Assembly (NCBI GenBank): GCA_028818995.1
Contig: JAPPMR010000557.1
Location: 1 to 11,035 of the forward strand
Length of the DNA stretch: 11,035 bases
Direction: 5' to 3'
Source: Candidatus Poribacteria bacterium
GTDB lineage: Bacteria; Poribacteria; WGA-4E; WGA-3G
Made by a program: the position numbers and the translations under genes. This document shows, in pieces, positions 7,806-11,035 of this stretch. Each line of letters begins with the position of its first letter. Positions within the stretch are counted from its first letter, which is position 1. The notes under the pieces were generated by a model, which was not told the DNA's origin, did not search any database, and was given only the letters and a program-made list of their open reading frames with translations.

Positions 7806-10082
7806 CTATATGCTTGCATTAGGTTGGTCTGTAGGAATATTAAAGGAAAAAGTGCTTCCCTTTCCCTCTTCGCTTGTTACCTGGATTTGCCCTCCATGCA
7901 ACTCTATTAAGCGCTGGGTCAATGCAAGACCGAGGCCGGTTCCACCATATCGTCTCGATTTGGAAGTGTCAATTTGTGTGAAAGGTGCAAAAAGTTTCAT
8001 TCGATCTTCTTCGGCAATTCCTATTCCAGTATCTATTACTTTAACTTGTAGATCGGTAGGCGTAACCTCCAATTGTGTTGTTACTTTGCCGCCTTCTGGC
8101 GTAAACTTGACAGCGTTTGAAAGCAAATTGTAAAATATCTGCTTCACTTTGACACGATCAGCGTGAATCGTTGCATTTTGCTGGCACTCCAATGTAAGTT
8201 CAATGTTCTTTTTGAGAGCAAGTGCTTTGATGATTGCATTAACTTCCTCAACCGCATCAACGATTGCAAATTCTTCAAGTTGTAAGAACATCTTTCCTGC
8301 TTCAATCTTTGAGAGATCCAAAATATCGTTAATCATTTCAAGGAGATGTTGTCCACTCATGCGAATATCGTTGACACATTCCTTCAGTTCATCGTTAACG
8401 GGGCCGACAAGTTCATCTCTTAGGATTTCAGCGAACCCAATAATAGCATTCAGAGGGGTTCGCAATTCATGGCTCATGTTGGCAAGAAAATCGCTTTTAG
8501 CTCTGCTTGCATATTCAGCAGTTTCCTTTGCACTTTGCATGGCTTGTTGCGCTTTTATGCGATCCGTATTGTTAAGTGCCATGCTGATGATGGTCCGTTT
8601 TCCATCAGGCTGTACTCCAAGTAGGGACGAACTAAATTCCCATATCTGCTTTTTACCTGCCTTTGTCATAATTTCGTATTGTCCTGGCGCGCTCCGTTCC
8701 TTCTTCTGATTCACTTGTACGAGATATTCCTGAATCTCATCACTCATTTCACTGTTTGCTTGTTCTAACCATTTAGAAACAGTTGTCATCTCTTCAGCAG
8801 TATAACCTGTAAGTTCTGTCCATGCACGACTGATGAGAATTACCTCACCATTTTCGGCATGGATCATAATCGGCAAGGGAGCGTTTAGCACTGCCCGACG
8901 AAAACGTTGTTCACTTTCTTGCAATTCTGTTTCGGCTTGTTTCCTATCTGTAATATTCGTTGAAGTCATAATGAACCCAACAAGTTTATCGTCGCGTTTA
9001 ATGGGGGCAATCCATGACGCATACCAATTTTGGCTGATTCTTCCCTGAATTTCATAGCCTGCGACTTCACCGGTTTCAATAACCTGTTGGCATGCCTTCC
9101 GAAATCCATCATGATGTTCATCAGTTAGAAAATCAAACACACTTTCTCCAACAATATCTTCTATTGTGAGGTCAACACCTGTTGGAACCCTATTGATAAA
9201 CTGCAATTGGTAGTCAAGGTCAAGTGTTACAATAATGTCAGGAGCACTTTCAACCAGGGACCGCCATTTTGCCTCAGAATCTCGAAGTGCTCGATCTGCC
9301 CGATGGTACTCTGTGATGTCTCGAGAAATACCACATGTTCCCTTGATACGCCCGCTTCTATCTCGAATAGGTACTTTTGTGGTAGATACCCAAGTATCTT
9401 GTCCACCTGGCCAAGTTTCTTTCTCCCGTTTTCCCTCAATCGGTTTTCCTGTGTCAATCACCGTTCGCTCATCTTGATATGCTTCTTGTGCATGTTCGCG
9501 CGTAAAAAAATCGAAGTCACTTTTGCCTACGGCATTTGCAGGATTTTTGAGTCCGAATCGATTTGCGAGGGACCGATTAATACGGATAAATTTACTCTCA
9601 ATATCCTTAAAGTAGATATGGTCGGGGGCATTATCCATGAGGGTGTGTAGAAAATCACTTTCTTGGGCATGGGTTTGCGCTAATTGCTTAAACCTTTTTT
9701 CATTTTCACGAAGTTTTGCTTCAATCCTTTTTTGCTTGGTGATATCCTTAGCAATAGCACAATAGCGGGGCTGTTCTGTATCTAACTGTAGAGTCCAGAA
9801 AAGCCGTTTGTAGTCTCCATCACTACACATAAAGCGATTTTCAAAAGAGATGATATTGCAGTCTTCGGTTTTTAGTTTCGTGAATTCTGTTGACGTGGAT
9901 TTTTGGTCGTCAGGATGAACAAGTTCCATCCACTGCCGCGCCTGGAGTTCTGTGCAAGTGAAACCAAGGATCTGTTCCCATGCAGGATTGAGTGGAAGAA
10001 GTTTACCGTCAAGATGGATATATCCAAACATATCCGATGACATCTGTAAAAAAGGCAGGTTTTTAAGGGTTTCAGATGCCAT
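7806..10082 (-). CDS. Soluble PAS-sensor histidine kinase, four PAS domains
   Basis: The 758-residue product is a sensor kinase with no membrane segment or signal peptide, so it senses something in the cytoplasm. Four PAS/PAC units lie at about 10-118, 140-262, 268-384 and 390-512, three of them ending in the D-I/N-T-x-x-K/R type exit motif. HisKA follows with DFLANMSHELRTPLN (phospho-acceptor His538). The HATPase region has the N box IFYNLLSNAVKF (649-660), G1 DTGIGIA (684-690), F box FAPF (698-701) and G2 GGTGLGLA (713-720). It has no attached receiver; one is supplied by the next gene. The ATG has GGGGAA five nt upstream and lies 12 nt after the UspA-like gene. The PAS ligand or cofactor cannot be told from sequence. 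Confidence 0.94.
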   Translation of the reverse strand: MASETLKNLPFLQMSSDMFGYIHLDGKLLPLNPAWEQILGFTCTELQARQWMELVHPDDQKSTSTEFTKLKTEDCNIISFENRFMCSDGDYKRLFWTLQLDTEQPRYCAIAKDITKQKRIEAKLRENEKRFKQLAQTHAQESDFLHTLMDNAPDHIYFKDIESKFIRINRSLANRFGLKNPANAVGKSDFDFFTREHAQEAYQDERTVIDTGKPIEGKREKETWPGGQDTWVSTTKVPIRDRSGRIKGTCGISRDITEYHRADRALRDSEAKWRSLVESAPDIIVTLDLDYQLQFINRVPTGVDLTIEDIVGESVFDFLTDEHHDGFRKACQQVIETGEVAGYEIQGRISQNWYASWIAPIKRDDKLVGFIMTSTNITDRKQAETELQESEQRFRRAVLNAPLPIMIHAENGEVILISRAWTELTGYTAEEMTTVSKWLEQANSEMSDEIQEYLVQVNQKKERSAPGQYEIMTKAGKKQIWEFSSSLLGVQPDGKRTIISMALNNTDRIKAQQAMQSAKETAEYASRAKSDFLANMSHELRTPLNAIIGFAEILRDELVGPVNDELKECVNDIRMSGQHLLEMINDILDLSKIEAGKMFLQLEEFAIVDAVEEVNAIIKALALKKNIELTLECQQNATIHADRVKVKQIFYNLLSNAVKFTPEGGKVTTQLEVTPTDLQVKVIDTGIGIAEEDRMKLFAPFTQIDTSKSRRYGGTGLGLALTQRLIELHGGQIQVTSEEGKGSTFSFNIPTDQPNASI

Positions 10083-10094
10083 GTGAGTTCCCCA

Positions 10095-10856
10095 TTATTT
10101 GGTGACCAAAACGGCACGATTAGCAAGCTTAACAACGGTTTGTGTAGTGCTTTGGAAAACCATCTCGTATAATCGCCCGTGATGGCTGGCACTGAGGGCA
10201 ATTAAATCGCAGTCGTTGGCTTCTGCGTTTTCAAGGATGTTTGTTACTGTAAATCCGAGGGCAGTCAAAAATTCAGTAGAGACATCGTAGAATTGCAGGT
10301 AAGCTTCCATTTGTTGCTTAATATCTGTCGCTTCTTGGGTGGTATTTGAAAGTGCTAAACCAAGAATTTCAGATTTAGTTAATTCACCGATTTCTGCTGA
10401 AAGTGAAAGCACATGGTCAGAATAAATATCCCCATGATTAACAACTAAAATCTTTCGTAATAAGGTACACTGTTCATGGACGACGATAATAGGTTTCGTA
10501 ATGTGTGCGAGGACATCATCAATTTGGTTTTGAATGAGTTTTAAACCGCGCGTTTTAATATCTTCAGGGAGTCCGACCACGACTAAATCGGCGGAATGTG
10601 CTTTTTGACAGATCATCTGCCGCGGGTTTCCTGCAACAGATTCAATATGGTAATCTAAAAAATCGTAAAGTGCACATTCTTTTTCGGTTCGGCGCAGCAC
10701 CGTTTCTGCGACTTCAGCACTTCCACCGTGGGAACTATCCTGAAAAAATACACAAGAGAGATGTGTCCCTAAAAGAACAGCTAATTGTCCTGCGTAATCA
10801 AAGGCGTTTTTTTCGTAATCGGTATCGCCTATAGAAACGAGGATATTTTTTATCAT
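10095..10856 (-). CDS. Tandem universal stress protein (UspA-like)
   Basis: Two Usp folds in one 253-residue chain. The first (about 1-128) opens KNILVSIGDTDYEKNAFDYA and contains ADLVVVGLPED and KPIIVVHE. The second (about 132-253) opens LRKILVVNHGDIYSD and ends CDLIALSASHHGRLYEMVFQSTTQTVVKLANRAVLVTK-like. Neither half has a clean G-x2-G-x9-G-S/T ATP-binding motif: the first lacks it, and the second keeps only HHGR and a terminal Ser-Thr. This copy may therefore not bind ATP in the usual way. The ATG has AAGG seven nt upstream. It lies 17 nt after a STAS gene and 12 nt before the histidine kinase, consistent with one operon and a stress-related role. The molecular function of Usp proteins is generally not well defined. 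Confidence 0.83.
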   Translation of the reverse strand: MIKNILVSIGDTDYEKNAFDYAGQLAVLLGTHLSCVFFQDSSHGGSAEVAETVLRRTEKECALYDFLDYHIESVAGNPRQMICQKAHSADLVVVGLPEDIKTRGLKLIQNQIDDVLAHITKPIIVVHEQCTLLRKILVVNHGDIYSDHVLSLSAEIGELTKSEILGLALSNTTQEATDIKQQMEAYLQFYDVSTEFLTALGFTVTNILENAEANDCDLIALSASHHGRLYEMVFQSTTQTVVKLANRAVLVTK

Positions 10857-10873
10857 GAGACAGCCTTACAAAA

Positions 10874-11035
10874 TTATTGTGGCGATTCGGATGGCGGATT
10901 CAATAATGCCCAGATTGCTTCGTCTTCACTTTCAAAGTTCCGGAAGACAGTGATAAGTCTTGCCATCACAATGAGGTTTTTGACATGTTTATTGACATTA
11001 ATCACAGCAATTGTTCCACCGAGTGGATGGATATC
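10874..11035 (-). CDS. STAS-domain protein, N-terminus outside window
   Basis: Only the last 53 residues are present, and the frame is open to the window edge. The stretch GGTIAVINVNKHVKNLIVMARLITVFRNF-like followed by ESEDEAIWALL matches the C-terminal strand-helix pattern of SpoIIAA/RsbV STAS domains (GG.L.L.N....V...L...GL...F.IF.SEEEAL). The phosphosite lies in the missing part. It ends PPSESPQ and its TAA is 17 nt before the UspA-like gene. It is the second STAS protein of the locus and is not the same sequence as the one at 5241. It could be an alternative substrate for the same HATPase kinase and PP2C phosphatase. Confidence 0.72.
   Translation of the reverse strand, partial: DIHPLGGTIAVINVNKHVKNLIVMARLITVFRNFESEDEAIWALLNPPSESPQ

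Noticed and set aside
9207..9650. Plus-strand open frame of 147 codons inside the histidine kinase gene
   Set aside because: Antisense shadow of PAS coding sequence, without a ribosome-binding site or recognisable domain.

Overview
This is bacterial DNA: it has Shine-Dalgarno sites, tight gene spacing, and TTG starts alongside ATG. It holds two blocks separated by a ~400-bp AT-rich divergent intergenic region. The organism cannot be fixed from the window. A six-domain ribosomal protein S1 and soluble multi-PAS kinases wired into a STAS/RsbW/RsbU partner-switching set fit a Gram-negative-type or uncultured lineage such as Poribacteria, Planctomycetes or relatives. That is a low-confidence guess. 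AT-leaning codon use and many TTA/CTT/ATT codons suggest a moderate-to-low GC genome.

Block 1 (1-4839, all minus strand) is a housekeeping run read right to left: rpsA (ribosomal protein S1 with unusual acidic, repeat-rich ends), metK (S-adenosylmethionine synthetase) and ahcY (adenosylhomocysteinase, cut at its C-terminus by the window edge). metK and ahcY are 8 nt apart and form the SAM-making and SAH-clearing halves of the methyl cycle. The 205-nt rpsA-metK gap holds a 14-bp stem, a 21-bp odd palindrome, and a seven-codon ORF with a strong ribosome-binding site whose stop overlaps the TTG start of metK. The rpsA leader also has hairpins and a strong Shine-Dalgarno-like site far from its start codon.

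The divergent gap (4840-5240) carries the rpsA leader and promoter candidate on the minus strand. On the plus strand it has a promoter candidate for the signalling genes, plus a 17-bp perfect palindrome overlapping a TATAAT.

Block 2 (5241-11035) is a signalling locus. On the plus strand are a STAS anti-sigma-factor antagonist (RsbV/SpoIIAA type) and a HATPase serine kinase (RsbW/SpoIIAB type). Converging on them from the right, on the minus strand, is an apparent operon: a second STAS protein (N-terminus outside the window), a tandem UspA-like protein, a soluble histidine kinase with four PAS domains, a single-domain response regulator, and a receiver-PP2C phosphatase (RsbU type). The convergent arms meet with overlapping stop codons in a single TTAA. 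The set implies a two-component input (PAS kinase to receivers) driving a partner switch, in which the PP2C opposes the RsbW-like kinase on a STAS protein. No sigma factor or other obvious output gene lies in the window, so the output is unknown. The parts are all known families. Their arrangement and the non-coding features are what merit a second look.
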